Source: Virgibacillus_P tibetensis (GTDB lineage Bacteria > Bacillota > Bacilli > Bacillales > Amphibacillaceae). From it: a DNA stretch of 64,000 nucleotides. Below, in pieces: positions 47,777 to 56,132 of the stretch. The notes beneath the pieces were generated by a model, which was not told the origin of the DNA, searched no databases, and saw only the letters and a list, made by a program, of their open reading frames with translations. The translations under genes and the position numbers were made by a program. The DNA is taken from assembly GCF_036026595.1 (NCBI RefSeq), contig NZ_JARZFX010000001.1, positions 806,001 through 870,000 of the forward strand. Direction: 5' to 3'. How positions within the stretch are numbered: position 1 is the stretch's first letter; every line of letters starts with the position of its first letter.

Positions 47777-48753
47777 TATTTCTTCCACCCTTCTTCATAG
47801 GTAAATTCTTCTGACCATTGATTTACTTTTTCAATAATACGTAATTTTGCTGAACGAGATCTGCGATTAGCTTCTAATTCCTCAGTATTCGCTACAATTG
47901 GTTTTCTCGTAATCAATTTAAAAGGAGCTTCATGATCTTTCGGCACTATCGGAAGATTCCTTGGCGTTTCCTTAGCAGTGCTCCAAGTCTTAAATGCTTG
48001 TTTACACAACCTGTCTTCTAACGAATGAAAGGTAATTACTACAATTCTTCCGCCCACATCAATTGATCTGGCTGCTTGATGAAGGGCATCATTAAATGCT
48101 GCAAGTTCATCATTTACAGCGATCCTCAGTGCTTGAAAAATACGTTTTGCAGGATGCCCACCTGTTCTTCTTGCAGGAGCAGGTATCCCTTCTTTGATTA
48201 AATCGACTAGTTGATGTGTAGTATTAATTTCTTGTGTTTTTCTAAACGCCTCAATCTTTCTGGCTATTTGTTTTGAAAACTTTTCTTCACCATATTTGAA
48301 AAAGATGCCTACTAGTTCACTATATGACCATGTATTAACAATTTCAAAAGCCGTTAATTGTTGGGTTTGGTTCATTCTCATATCAAGCTGCGCATCATAT
48401 TGATAACTGAATCCTCTTTCGCCTCTATCCAATTGAGGTGAAGAAACACCTAGATCGAACAGTATTCCATCAACACGACTAATATTACGGGATTCGAGTT
48501 CCTGTTCGATACCTCTGAAGTTTGAATGAATGAAAGTAATACGGTCTTCATATGATTTCAACCGTTTCTTAGCTGCCTCTAGGGCATCCAGATCCTGGTC
48601 AAAAGCTACCAGCAGTCCATTTTCATTTAATTGAGACGCAATTTGTTCTGCGTGCCCGCCACCACCGACTGTACAATCTACATATGTACCGTTAGGTTTT
48701 ATTGCTAATCCATTTATCGTTTCATTTTTTAATACACTATAATGATCAAACAT
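47776..48753 (-). CDS. rsmH: 16S rRNA m4C1402 methyltransferase
   Basis: 325-residue enzyme (MraW) methylating N4 of C1402 in the ribosomal P site. SAM motif YVDCTVGGGGHAEQI at about 24-38, FDLGVSSPQLD, and the conserved ARRTGGHPAKRIFQALRIAVNDEL. ATG 48753 gives the family start MFDHYSVL; the ATG twelve bases upstream lacks an RBS. Confidence 0.95.
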   Translation of the reverse strand: MFDHYSVLKNETINGLAIKPNGTYVDCTVGGGGHAEQIASQLNENGLLVAFDQDLDALEAAKKRLKSYEDRITFIHSNFRGIEQELESRNISRVDGILFDLGVSSPQLDRGERGFSYQYDAQLDMRMNQTQQLTAFEIVNTWSYSELVGIFFKYGEEKFSKQIARKIEAFRKTQEINTTHQLVDLIKEGIPAPARRTGGHPAKRIFQALRIAVNDELAAFNDALHQAARSIDVGGRIVVITFHSLEDRLCKQAFKTWSTAKETPRNLPIVPKDHEAPFKLITRKPIVANTEELEANRRSRSAKLRIIEKVNQWSEEFTYEEGWKK

Positions 48754-48781
48754 AATAACACCCATTTCTATGCTTTGCAGA

Positions 48782-49213
48782 TTATATATCAAAATCCATT
48801 AGGTTTTCAGCAATTTCAGCAAAAGATTCTTCAGAATTATTGAAGTAATCCTCCCAACTTTCACTTGCCCAAAATTCAATTCGATTAGATACTCCAATCA
48901 CAACACATTCTTTATCTAATACAGCGTAGTTTCTTAACGGTTGTGGAAGGTTTATTCTTCCCTGTTTATCAACTTCACATTCCACCGCACCCGAAAAGAA
49001 AAAACGTGTGAATGCCCTAGCATCTTTCTTGGTCAATGGGAGCTTTTTTAATTTTTCTTCCAATAATTTCCACTCATCCATTGGGTAAGCAAATAAACAC
49101 TTATCCAGTCCACGGGTTACTACAAAGGTTTCTCCAAGTTCATCACGAAACTTAGAAGGGACAATTATTCTACCTTTAGTATCAATGTTGTGTTGAAATT
49201 CACCCATGAACAT
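48782..49213 (-). CDS. mraZ: Transcriptional regulator MraZ
   Basis: 143 residues with two SpoVT-AbrB-like DXXXR repeats (DTKGRIIVP at about 11-19; DKQGRINLP at about 87-95). First gene of the division cluster; in other bacteria MraZ represses its own operon by binding repeats upstream. The 200-bp upstream gap shows no clear direct-repeat operator to my eye. Confidence 0.95.
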   Translation of the reverse strand: MFMGEFQHNIDTKGRIIVPSKFRDELGETFVVTRGLDKCLFAYPMDEWKLLEEKLKKLPLTKKDARAFTRFFFSGAVECEVDKQGRINLPQPLRNYAVLDKECVVIGVSNRIEFWASESWEDYFNNSEESFAEIAENLMDFDI

Positions 49214-49331
49214 ATAGCTAGCCCCACTTTCTTATTTTTCATATTACCACATTCCCCCACCATTCACCACTTATTTATAATATTTTTTGTATTAATCCTA
49301 AAAAGAGGTATTTGGAATAAAATAAGACAAA

Positions 49332-49393
49332 AAGAAAAAGCCGTCATATCAATGATAGACGGCTTTTTCTTTGATCCCCCATTAAAGTGGGGG
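49332..49393. terminator. Terminator after bshC (bidirectional hairpin)
   Basis: A perfect 14-bp inverted repeat aagaaaaagccgtc / gacggctttttctt (49332-49345, 49358-49371) with T-rich flanks, plus a small ccccattaaagtgggg hairpin (49378-49393) just past the bshC stop. Confidence 0.85.
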
Positions 49394-49417
49394 AATGTGG
49401 ACGATATTTTGTTACTA

Positions 49418-51037
49418 CTAGATATATACTAAATAGTGATCATTTTCGAATGAGCATGGAGAATTTGTTATGTCCTTAATAAAGGCATTACCATATTCAT
49501 TGAGCCAAGGCAACGGATTCCAGATTCTTTCCTGTAATCCTTGTTGCGGATGAAGGGCGATTGATATCCGATCAAATTCGAGCAACTCTTTTGCATACTT
49601 ATCTTCAAGTGTTTTTATAATCCGGTCTTCTAAATACTCAATATCACATTGCAGGTAATATAAGTTCTTCTCAGCCAATTCCCCCAAGTCCGCTCGTATC
49701 CCCTTCGCAATATCCCTTAAAGGTTTATGGGCTTGGTCGACTGCAAGTTTAATTTCGCTGGCCACCTTATGAATTGGCGGGTCACTTTTGGAGGCAAGCC
49801 AGTTCTCCTTCATTTCATTAATGCCATGGTTAACTGCGAATGTGGGGGTGATTTCATATTTTTTCAATGTTTTTTCTATATTTCGATCAATGTAAGTTAA
49901 CGAAAGCCTTGGTATTACAGGCGGCATCTTAATATTCAGAGATTCAAAAGCTGGCTTTAATACTGCCCAATAACTAATTTCACCTGGTCCACCGATAAAT
50001 GCCAGTGTAGGAAATAGTAATTCTTGCATTAACGGCCGCGTTACAACATTGTTACTTAATAGTTCGGGGTGCCGTCTTGCTACATCCAGCAATTCTTCTG
50101 TTGAAAATAAGACCTCTTTCTGTTTCCCTATCCATTCACCAGCCCCATTCCTTTCAAGCAAAATCCGTTCATTATTTTTATGATAAAAGATATGGGCGTC
50201 AGTTGATTTTACATCGAGTGATAGAGTGTAACCTGATTGCTCTAACTGCTGGGAGGCTTCAACAATATCTTTACTGATTTCAGGTTGTCTTTCAATTAGT
50301 TGTACAAAGTGTTCACTCTCCAACCTGCGTACTCCCGGTTGTGCAGAATCAATCAAAACTAACCCTTCATCGCTAAAAAGGTTATAAATAACACGTGCAA
50401 AGAAATCAACATAAGTAGATGACTTATCAAGACAGCTTTTCACAGAATGGTATAAATCTTTTGTGTACTGGGTCTCTTCCAATTGTTCAAATAGCTGATT
50501 CAGCCACTGATTACTGTAGGTAGAATCAATTTCTATATGGGAGACTGAGCTTTTTCCGAAGATGCGCTGCAAAAGTTTGTGCTTTTTCATTTTTGATTTA
50601 TCCGGTAAAAAAATATGGTTAATTTCATCAAAATCATGATCTTCTCCAGCAATCCAAAAAACAGGAATAACCGGCACTCCCAATTCTGCTTCTTGTTGTC
50701 TTGCTAGCTGGACGATAGATATTACTTTATTTATAGTATACATTGGCCCAGTTAATAGTCCGGCTTGTTGTCCACCTATAATTACAACACTGTTTTCTTT
50801 CTTTAATCTTTCTATGTTGTAAAAAGTTGATTGAGGAGCATCCCATTTTTCATTCATCGTATGTAATACTTGGGTAAGTTTCTCTCGTTCAAAATTGTAC
50901 CCCCCCAAATCCTTCATTCTTTGGTTAAGATCGGTAAAAGGGAGATACTCAAAAAACTTCATAATTTCTTCTTTATTTTGTCGATAATCATTCATTAATG
51001 TATTTTGGCTATGTAGCTGTATAGGGTCGACCTGCAT
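49418..51037 (-). CDS. bshC: Bacillithiol biosynthesis cysteine-adding enzyme BshC
   Basis: 539 residues. Last step of bacillithiol synthesis: joins cysteine to glucosaminyl-malate. Motifs: VIIGGQQAGLLTGPMYTINKVIS, FWIAGEDHDFDEINH and FPTLAFIGGPGEISYWA. ATG 51037, about ten bases past aaggag, gives the length expected for B. subtilis YllA. Bacillithiol may support the Ohr and other thiol systems of the cell. Confidence 0.93.
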   Translation of the reverse strand: MQVDPIQLHSQNTLMNDYRQNKEEIMKFFEYLPFTDLNQRMKDLGGYNFEREKLTQVLHTMNEKWDAPQSTFYNIERLKKENSVVIIGGQQAGLLTGPMYTINKVISIVQLARQQEAELGVPVIPVFWIAGEDHDFDEINHIFLPDKSKMKKHKLLQRIFGKSSVSHIEIDSTYSNQWLNQLFEQLEETQYTKDLYHSVKSCLDKSSTYVDFFARVIYNLFSDEGLVLIDSAQPGVRRLESEHFVQLIERQPEISKDIVEASQQLEQSGYTLSLDVKSTDAHIFYHKNNERILLERNGAGEWIGKQKEVLFSTEELLDVARRHPELLSNNVVTRPLMQELLFPTLAFIGGPGEISYWAVLKPAFESLNIKMPPVIPRLSLTYIDRNIEKTLKKYEITPTFAVNHGINEMKENWLASKSDPPIHKVASEIKLAVDQAHKPLRDIAKGIRADLGELAEKNLYYLQCDIEYLEDRIIKTLEDKYAKELLEFDRISIALHPQQGLQERIWNPLPWLNEYGNAFIKDITNSPCSFENDHYLVYI

Positions 51038-51133
51038 AAATCCCATGCTCCTTCTATTCATAATGTCCACCATGTATTTTACATAATTCCATATAAAATA
51101 TCATGTAATCTGTTTGCCTTACCCTTAATTTTT

Positions 51134-51517
51134 CTAAAGAAAAAATATTCGTTGGATAATCCCGATGGGTAATAAGAAGCAATACAGGAATAAAAATAGT
51201 AGAAAACAAAGTCTCCAAAAGACTTTAAAAGCTTTTCTAAATATAATTTCAGTCTCACTTTTCCATTGTATAAATACAATTCCAGTAAATATACACAATA
51301 GCAGTGCTGAAACGATACCGATCATTTGTCTATTAAAAACAATAGTAAGTAAAATAGTAACAGCTATAATATATAAAAGAGTAGTCCAGTTTGCCGCTTT
51401 ATGTACTGCCTTTAACTTCTGATTATATAGTTTCTTAGTAATTTTATAAATGATCCATGTTGCAATCAATGGAACAGTAACGAAAAAAGAAATACTGTAA
51501 ATAATAAAATCAATCAT
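51134..51517 (-). CDS. DUF3397-like small membrane protein
   Basis: 127 residues with four hydrophobic segments (about 2-24, 45-62, 65-85, 100-125) and basic loops. Position between panE and bshC/mraZ and the overall shape fit the DUF3397 family of Bacilli. No catalytic motif seen; function unknown. Confidence 0.7.
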   Translation of the reverse strand: MIDFIIYSISFFVTVPLIATWIIYKITKKLYNQKLKAVHKAANWTTLLYIIAVTILLTIVFNRQMIGIVSALLLCIFTGIVFIQWKSETEIIFRKAFKVFWRLCFLLFLFLYCFLLPIGIIQRIFFL

Positions 51518-51527
51518 GCTATTTCCC

Positions 51528-52403
51528 TTATCCCCTTTTCAGTTCCAATGCCTTAATGCTGTTATAAACAAAAGATGTATATGGAATCGTGTGATTTTGA
51601 TTGTTTTTCTTAATTAAATACCCCGATATTGCCTCTATTTCTGTTTCCCGTCTTTCTCTTATGTCCTTTAGCATTGATGAAATGTTACCTTCTGTGTTTT
51701 TTGCGACTTCTTTTACACGGTCCCATTGAATGTTAGGATCTAAGCCAAGAATTAAAGCGGCCTCCGCGCATAGTCCTTTAGCTAGTTTTCTGCTAAATGA
51801 ATTTTGTACGATAGTACCATTGGGAAAATCAAGTAGTGCTGTTAATGGATTTATTACGGAATTAATTACTAACTTTTCTGCAAGTAATTTCGACCAGTCT
51901 TTATAACTGGAAACAGGAAATAATGGCTGTGTTAATTTTTCTGCAAACTCATATACGAACTCTTCATCACTGGAATGAGAAGCAAGCTTTATACTCCCTT
52001 TTCCAGTATGTTCAACTACGTTATCTTCAAGCCGAAGCGCACCATGTTCGGTGACACCTAATATTATTGGCTGCTTAAGTATAGATAGAGATTCTACATG
52101 CCCCATTCCATTTTGCAGAAAAACCAGAGGAGTAGATTTATCCACCATGACTAATTTGGGAACAATTGAAGCAATATGATTTTGTTTCACACAGACAATC
52201 AAACAGTCTTCTTTTTTCAGCTCTTCAATAAGTAATGCATTTATTTTTATAGGGTGGGGAGAACCCACAACAAGCAAACCATGTTGGTTTATTTTTTCCT
52301 TTTGCTGTTTTCTTCGAACATACACGGTTATACTATGTTCACATGCCAATAACCCACTAAGTAGTAATCCAATCGATCCACCACCTATTACTCCTATATT
52401 CAC
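51528..52403 (-). CDS. panE: 2-dehydropantoate 2-reductase
   Basis: 291-residue NADPH-dependent ketopantoate reductase (YlbQ) of the pantothenate pathway, making D-pantoate. GGGSIG nucleotide loop at 7-12; the conserved block KLLAEKLVINSVINPLTALLDFPNG holds the catalytic Lys and substrate Asn. It lies in the same neighbourhood as coaD, another coenzyme A gene. Confidence 0.92.
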   Translation of the reverse strand: MNIGVIGGGSIGLLLSGLLACEHSITVYVRRKQQKEKINQHGLLVVGSPHPIKINALLIEELKKEDCLIVCVKQNHIASIVPKLVMVDKSTPLVFLQNGMGHVESLSILKQPIILGVTEHGALRLEDNVVEHTGKGSIKLASHSSDEEFVYEFAEKLTQPLFPVSSYKDWSKLLAEKLVINSVINPLTALLDFPNGTIVQNSFSRKLAKGLCAEAALILGLDPNIQWDRVKEVAKNTEGNISSMLKDIRERRETEIEAISGYLIKKNNQNHTIPYTSFVYNSIKALELKRG

Positions 52404-52604
52404 AATTCCTCTCTCCTTCTGTACTTATTGTTCATTGTACCAAACCATGAGACTTTATGGAGTTAATAAGCACAAAATTTTCAGATGGAAATGTATACTC
52501 AGTTTATTCTATTTCAATATTAATTTATTTATATTATAATAAATGAAAGAGAAATACCAAAATATTTCTGAAACTATAACAGAAATTCATAGGGGGAGAT
52601 TTAC

Positions 52605-53084
52605 ATGAATCAAATTAAAGTCGAAAAACTATTAATTAACTATAAAACATTAGAGAAATTCAAATTTTTCAAGGAATACGGTAATCAGGAACTATCTATG
52701 TTAGAGGATTTAGAAAATAATCTTATGGAAAATCACAATGATTCACCATTTTACGGGATCTACTTTGGTGATAACCTAGTTGCGAGAATGAGCTTGTACA
52801 AGGTTAAGAAGAAATATGATGCCTATTTTGAACCGCCACAAGATTATTTAACGTTATGGAAATTGGAAGTTTTACCTAACTATAGAGGAAATGGGTACGG
52901 CAAGGCATTAGTTGACTTTGCCAAGACTTATGATCTACCCATTAAAACAAATCCCCGGATTAACTCACATGGATTCTGGGAAAAAATGAACTTCCAAAAA
53001 GCAAATTATGATATGGAAAGAGATCTGGGGGAAAATCCCCTAATATGGCTTCCTGAGGGTGTTAAAGAGCAGGAAACCGTTTAA
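52605..53084 (+). CDS. ylbP: GNAT-family N-acetyltransferase YlbP
   Basis: 159 residues. GNAT fold with the acetyl-CoA motif VLPNYRGNGYGKALVDFAK at about 90-108. Substrate unknown. Plus-strand single gene with RBS agggggag; a TATAAT at 52535-52540 is a likely -10. Terminated at 53194-53230. Confidence 0.9.
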   Translation: MNQIKVEKLLINYKTLEKFKFFKEYGNQELSMLEDLENNLMENHNDSPFYGIYFGDNLVARMSLYKVKKKYDAYFEPPQDYLTLWKLEVLPNYRGNGYGKALVDFAKTYDLPIKTNPRINSHGFWEKMNFQKANYDMERDLGENPLIWLPEGVKEQETV

Positions 53085-53193
53085 AGGAGCAAGTAGTGCG
53101 CCTGTTAAGAGGTACTGAATCATGGCCGCTGTTGCAAAAATGCAGCCGAGTTTACGCATAGACAAAATGGTACGTTTCCTAGACTACAAGCAA

Positions 53194-53230
53194 AGACATG
53201 AATGGTAAATATATCATTCATGTCTTTCTT
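53194..53230 (+). terminator. Terminator after ylbP
   Basis: Perfect 11-bp inverted repeat agacatgaatg / cattcatgtct (53194-53204, 53215-53225) followed by ttcttttt on the plus strand. Confidence 0.85.
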
Positions 53231-53261
53231 TTTCGTTTAAGTATAAATGCTACTTCGCTAT

Positions 53262-53747
53262 TCATTTTTGCTGATTAGAACTAACCCACCCCCACAGCTT
53301 TCCCATCTCTTCCCAGGCGTTTTCATAACGCAGCAGCTGTTCTTTCAATTTTTCATTTTTCTTCTCAAGAAGTTCCAACTTGTTTTCATGCTCCTGTTTC
53401 ACTATTTCGGTTTCATCAGGGAGTTTTGTCTTCATTTTTTCTAATAATAAGATTGCAGTTTCTATTGTATCTCTTTCCTGGTTATTAGTTGGTTCAGCAA
53501 AATCCCATAATTCATCTCTACTTCCTTTTTTTCTTTCTTCTTTTGCTAATTGAATTGCGTCCTGATAACGTTTACGAATAGTTGCATTCCACCTGAATCC
53601 ACAAGCAGCAGAAGTGCGTGATAGCTGCTTAGCTACTTCTTTAAAAGCCTCGAGCTGTGTTTTTCCTTCTCGAATATATCGAAGAACGGTTTCAGCTAAA
53701 ATAATATCTTCATCTTTTGACCAAGCATCTTGGCGAGTCGCATTCAT
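53262..53747 (-). CDS. gerR: RsfA/GerR-family sporulation transcription factor
   Basis: 161 residues. N-terminal SANT/Myb-like domain (WSKDEDIILAETVLRYIREGKTQ...CGFRWNATIRKRY) and a long C-terminal coiled coil (about 105-150). The B. subtilis gene at this place, ylbO (gerR), regulates part of the SigE regulon; RsfA is its forespore paralogue. Position favours gerR. RBS aaggaggg. Confidence 0.87.
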   Translation of the reverse strand: MNATRQDAWSKDEDIILAETVLRYIREGKTQLEAFKEVAKQLSRTSAACGFRWNATIRKRYQDAIQLAKEERKKGSRDELWDFAEPTNNQERDTIETAILLLEKMKTKLPDETEIVKQEHENKLELLEKKNEKLKEQLLRYENAWEEMGKLWGWVSSNQQK

Positions 53748-53843
53748 AACATCCCTCCTTATACGTTTGCTATCAATGTATGCAAAAGATAGGAGTGATA
53801 GAATAAATCTTTACTCTTTTTTAAAGGAAAAGTGATTATGACA

Positions 53844-54605
53844 TTACTTGCGCTTTAGAAATTTTTCAACAGCTATTCTATGCTCTTTCGAGTCCCATAG
53901 TTTGGAACAGTTTCTAACTTCTTCATTCATCATGGAAGATAAGCCAAGACTAGATATCTTTTTCTTGTATTGATTCTTCAATATTTTCATTTGCTCATAG
54001 GACTTTGTAATGTACGGTTGTAAGAGTTCATTCTTATTTTTCCACTCCTGTTCAGATACAATCCTGTTTAGCCAACCGTGCTCTTTTAAAGTAGTTGCCT
54101 CGTACACACTTGCCTCCATTAACCACTGCAGTGCAAAAGATGGGTTTACTTTTTCATATAGCAATACTCCACCACCCCATCCAGGTATAATACCAAGATT
54201 CGTTTGCACAAAGCCAAATTTACCAGTGTCTTTTGCTATTCGTAAATCACATGCTGTTGCTATCTCACAACCTCCTCCTAGTGCATTTCCATTCAATAGG
54301 CAGATCACTGGTACTGGAAAAGAAACAATGTCATATAACACATCTTTCATAGGATACAAATAAGAAAACGCCTCATCAGGGGTTAAGTCTCCATGTAAAT
54401 CTGTTAAATCGCCACCTGCACAGAACATCTTCTTTCCAGCTCCTGAAAGTACCAGGAATGTAATAGAATCGTTTTTTGCAACTTCTAAACTAGCCTTGAG
54501 TTCTCTCATCATTTTTCCCGAAATAGCGTTATGCTTCGCTGGTCGATTTAAACATATCTCGCCATAACCTTCGTCATACTTTTTATATTCAACTGTTTCA
54601 ACCAC
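53844..54605 (-). CDS. Enoyl-CoA hydratase/isomerase family protein
   Basis: 253-residue crotonase-fold protein. CoA-binding/oxyanion regions: RPAKHNAISGKMM, MFCAGGDLTDLHG, GNALGGGCEIATACDLRIA and LGIIPGWGGG. The Glu of GGGCE (E144 equivalent) is kept, but the residue at the second catalytic Glu (E164 of rat hydratase) is Gln in FVQTNLG. A plain hydratase is therefore doubtful; isomerase, hydrolase or decarboxylase activity is possible. GTG start at 54605 overlaps a small upstream frame. Confidence 0.85.
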   Translation of the reverse strand: MVETVEYKKYDEGYGEICLNRPAKHNAISGKMMRELKASLEVAKNDSITFLVLSGAGKKMFCAGGDLTDLHGDLTPDEAFSYLYPMKDVLYDIVSFPVPVICLLNGNALGGGCEIATACDLRIAKDTGKFGFVQTNLGIIPGWGGGVLLYEKVNPSFALQWLMEASVYEATTLKEHGWLNRIVSEQEWKNKNELLQPYITKSYEQMKILKNQYKKKISSLGLSSMMNEEVRNCSKLWDSKEHRIAVEKFLKRK

Positions 54606-54798
54606 GTTGACTCTCTCCCTTTATCTCATTTTCTATGTATTCTCGAACTGAACAAAGCTTATGTGAAATTTCATTTAATTCCGTTACTGCGACAAGTGAA
54701 AATAATTTATTTAAAAGGCCATTTTCTAAAATACTATAACTGTACCTGTACAAGCGATTACTCAATTCACCGAAGACACCTATGACCAACGCCGACAC
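54598..54798 (-). CDS. Uncertain 66-residue hypothetical protein, possibly 5'-truncated
   Basis: The frame (ending VREYIENEIKGESQRG) overlaps the crotonase start by eight bases in the style of a coupled gene, and the region just upstream of the crotonase RBS is coding-like. But its putative GTG start has no RBS and abuts repeat-like DNA at 54799-54870. It may be the remnant of a longer gene cut by the repeat, or chance. Confidence 0.3.
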   Translation of the reverse strand: MSALVIGVFGELSNRLYRYSYSILENGLLNKLFSLVAVTELNEISHKLCSVREYIENEIKGESQRG

Positions 54799-54829
54799 TT
54801 GAACGTCGTGTTCGTCGAAAAAAGAACAG

Positions 54830-54870
54830 GCTGAAGCGTTCCCTATGGAAAGTGAGTGTTTTTCCGCAAC
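54830..54870 (+). repeat. Partial copy of the interspersed repeat
   Basis: The string from gctgaagcg through tatggaaagtgagtg to ttccgcaac aligns closely with 7623-7661 of the right copy of the palindromic element. Only the 3' third is recognisable. Confidence 0.5.
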
Positions 54871-54965
54871 ACTGGATATGCACTCATCCTCTAAAGGACG
54901 GGAGGGAATCAGGCTTAAGTTACGTTGCTACATCAATAGCAAAAAGCGATGAGAAATGGGGACTA

Positions 54966-54995
54966 TAAAAAAAACAGACCAACTACGTGATCTGT
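54966..54995 (-). terminator. Terminator after rpmF
   Basis: Short inverted repeat acagacc / gatctgt region (54974-54995) with an A run on the plus strand, i.e. an eight-T tail on the minus strand, just past the rpmF stop. Confidence 0.75.
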
Positions 54996-55010
54996 TCATT
55001 TCATAAATAA

Positions 55011-55187
55011 TTAACTATTACTTATTACTTCTTTACCATCATATTGACCGCATGATTTACAAACGTGGTGTGGTTTAGTTAACTCTCCACAATTTGAACA
55101 TTCTACCATGCCAGGTACGTGTAATTTTTTATGAGTACGACGTTGGTTTTTCACTTTTTTAGAAGTTCTTCTTTTTGGTACTGCCAT
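55011..55187 (-). CDS. rpmF: 50S ribosomal protein L32
   Basis: 58-residue basic protein reading MAVPKRRTSKKVKNQRR at the N-terminus, with a zinc ribbon formed by CSNC (30-33) and CKSC (43-46). It is thus the zinc-containing form. ATG 55187 follows ggaggtg. It is the second gene of the ylbN-rpmF unit, the standard order in Firmicutes. Confidence 0.96.
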   Translation of the reverse strand: MAVPKRRTSKKVKNQRRTHKKLHVPGMVECSNCGELTKPHHVCKSCGQYDGKEVISNS

Positions 55188-55235
55188 GACTTACACCTCC
55201 TTCATATAAAGAAAGCAAAACGAGAACAATTATTC

Positions 55236-55766
55236 CTATTCGTCTTCCTTGTTATCTTCAAATAATGACTCCAGCTTTTTTAAACGCGGATCTATCGTCT
55301 TTTCTTTTTGTTTTTCTGAAATAAATGCCCATCCTTGTCCCTCAGCAGGAGCTGCTTTTTGAGCTTTTGTATCTTCAGAGAAAACGCGAAAAGGAACCTC
55401 TAATAAAATATTTTCCTTTATATACGGAGTTAAGTCAAGTACTTCCCCGTCAACTGGATGAATTTCATTTTCCTCTTCTTCTTCACTATAGTAAGACGAC
55501 GTAGTGAACACCTCATCCGCTTTAACTTCAAAAGGATAGGGGACATCCACCAATGTACGTGCACACGGTAAAATCATTTCTCCACTTATAGAAAACGAGA
55601 AAATAATTTGCTCGCCCTGCAGGTAACAATTCCCATGCACCCTGACAGGTTTTATTTCACGTATATCATTATTTAAGCTTACCACTTCAGATACATCTAC
55701 CATTTCATCAAATGTAAGTGGTTCTTTATAAGCTTTTTTTCTAATTTGCGCTAATGCAAATTTCAT
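55236..55766 (-). CDS. ylbN: DUF177/YceD family protein (YlbN)
   Basis: 176 residues, acidic. YceD-domain features: an N-terminal LAQIRKKAYKEPLTFDE and the central VRVHGNCYLQGEQIIFSFSISGEMILPCARTL. Nearly always upstream of rpmF; in plants and some bacteria the family is linked to 23S rRNA maturation. ATG 55766 is six bases past gaggtg. A terminator-like hairpin (55842-55875) lies in its leader. Confidence 0.9.
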   Translation of the reverse strand: MKFALAQIRKKAYKEPLTFDEMVDVSEVVSLNNDIREIKPVRVHGNCYLQGEQIIFSFSISGEMILPCARTLVDVPYPFEVKADEVFTTSSYYSEEEEENEIHPVDGEVLDLTPYIKENILLEVPFRVFSEDTKAQKAAPAEGQGWAFISEKQKEKTIDPRLKKLESLFEDNKEDE

Positions 55767-55841
55767 TATGATCACCTCTAGGCAACAAGAGTTATTTTAA
55801 AAGAAAAATAGACTTTTGTCAACATATTTTCTTTACAGAAT

Positions 55842-55875
55842 TAAAAAGCGGAGAAGCCTCTCAAAGAGAGTTTCC
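55842..55875 (-). promoter_or_regulatory. Terminator-like hairpin in the ylbN-rpmF leader
   Basis: On the minus strand GGGGAA..CTCTC loop GAGAG..TTCTCC followed by gcttttt. No minus-strand gene lies upstream that it could end, so it would be a leader attenuator about 75 bases before ylbN. The remaining divergent gap (55876-56060) shows nothing else clear. Confidence 0.45.
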
Positions 55876-56060
55876 CCTATTTCTGCGACGTTTAATTACC
55901 TGATTATTTTTACCTGTCTTATTTATAGAAGAGAAATAGGAAAGCAATCGACCCAATCCTAGTTATTCAATTAAGATCTACCTATATCTTGTTAACAGCT
56001 GCTTAAATATAAGTTTAATTTCGATTAAATTCAGCTGCGGTGCCGATAGTCATGAAAATC

Positions 56061-56093
56061 AATCAAAGTATGATGCGCCAACTTTGATTTTTT
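56061..56093 (+). promoter_or_regulatory. Terminator-like hairpin in the tmcAL leader
   Basis: Perfect 9-bp inverted repeat aatcaaagt / actttgatt (56061-56069, 56081-56089) with a six-T tail on the plus strand, 40 bases before tmcAL. No plus-strand gene precedes it closely. Confidence 0.45.
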
Positions 56094-56132
56094 GATACAC
56101 TTATTACCATTAGATGCATAGGAGTTGTTTGT

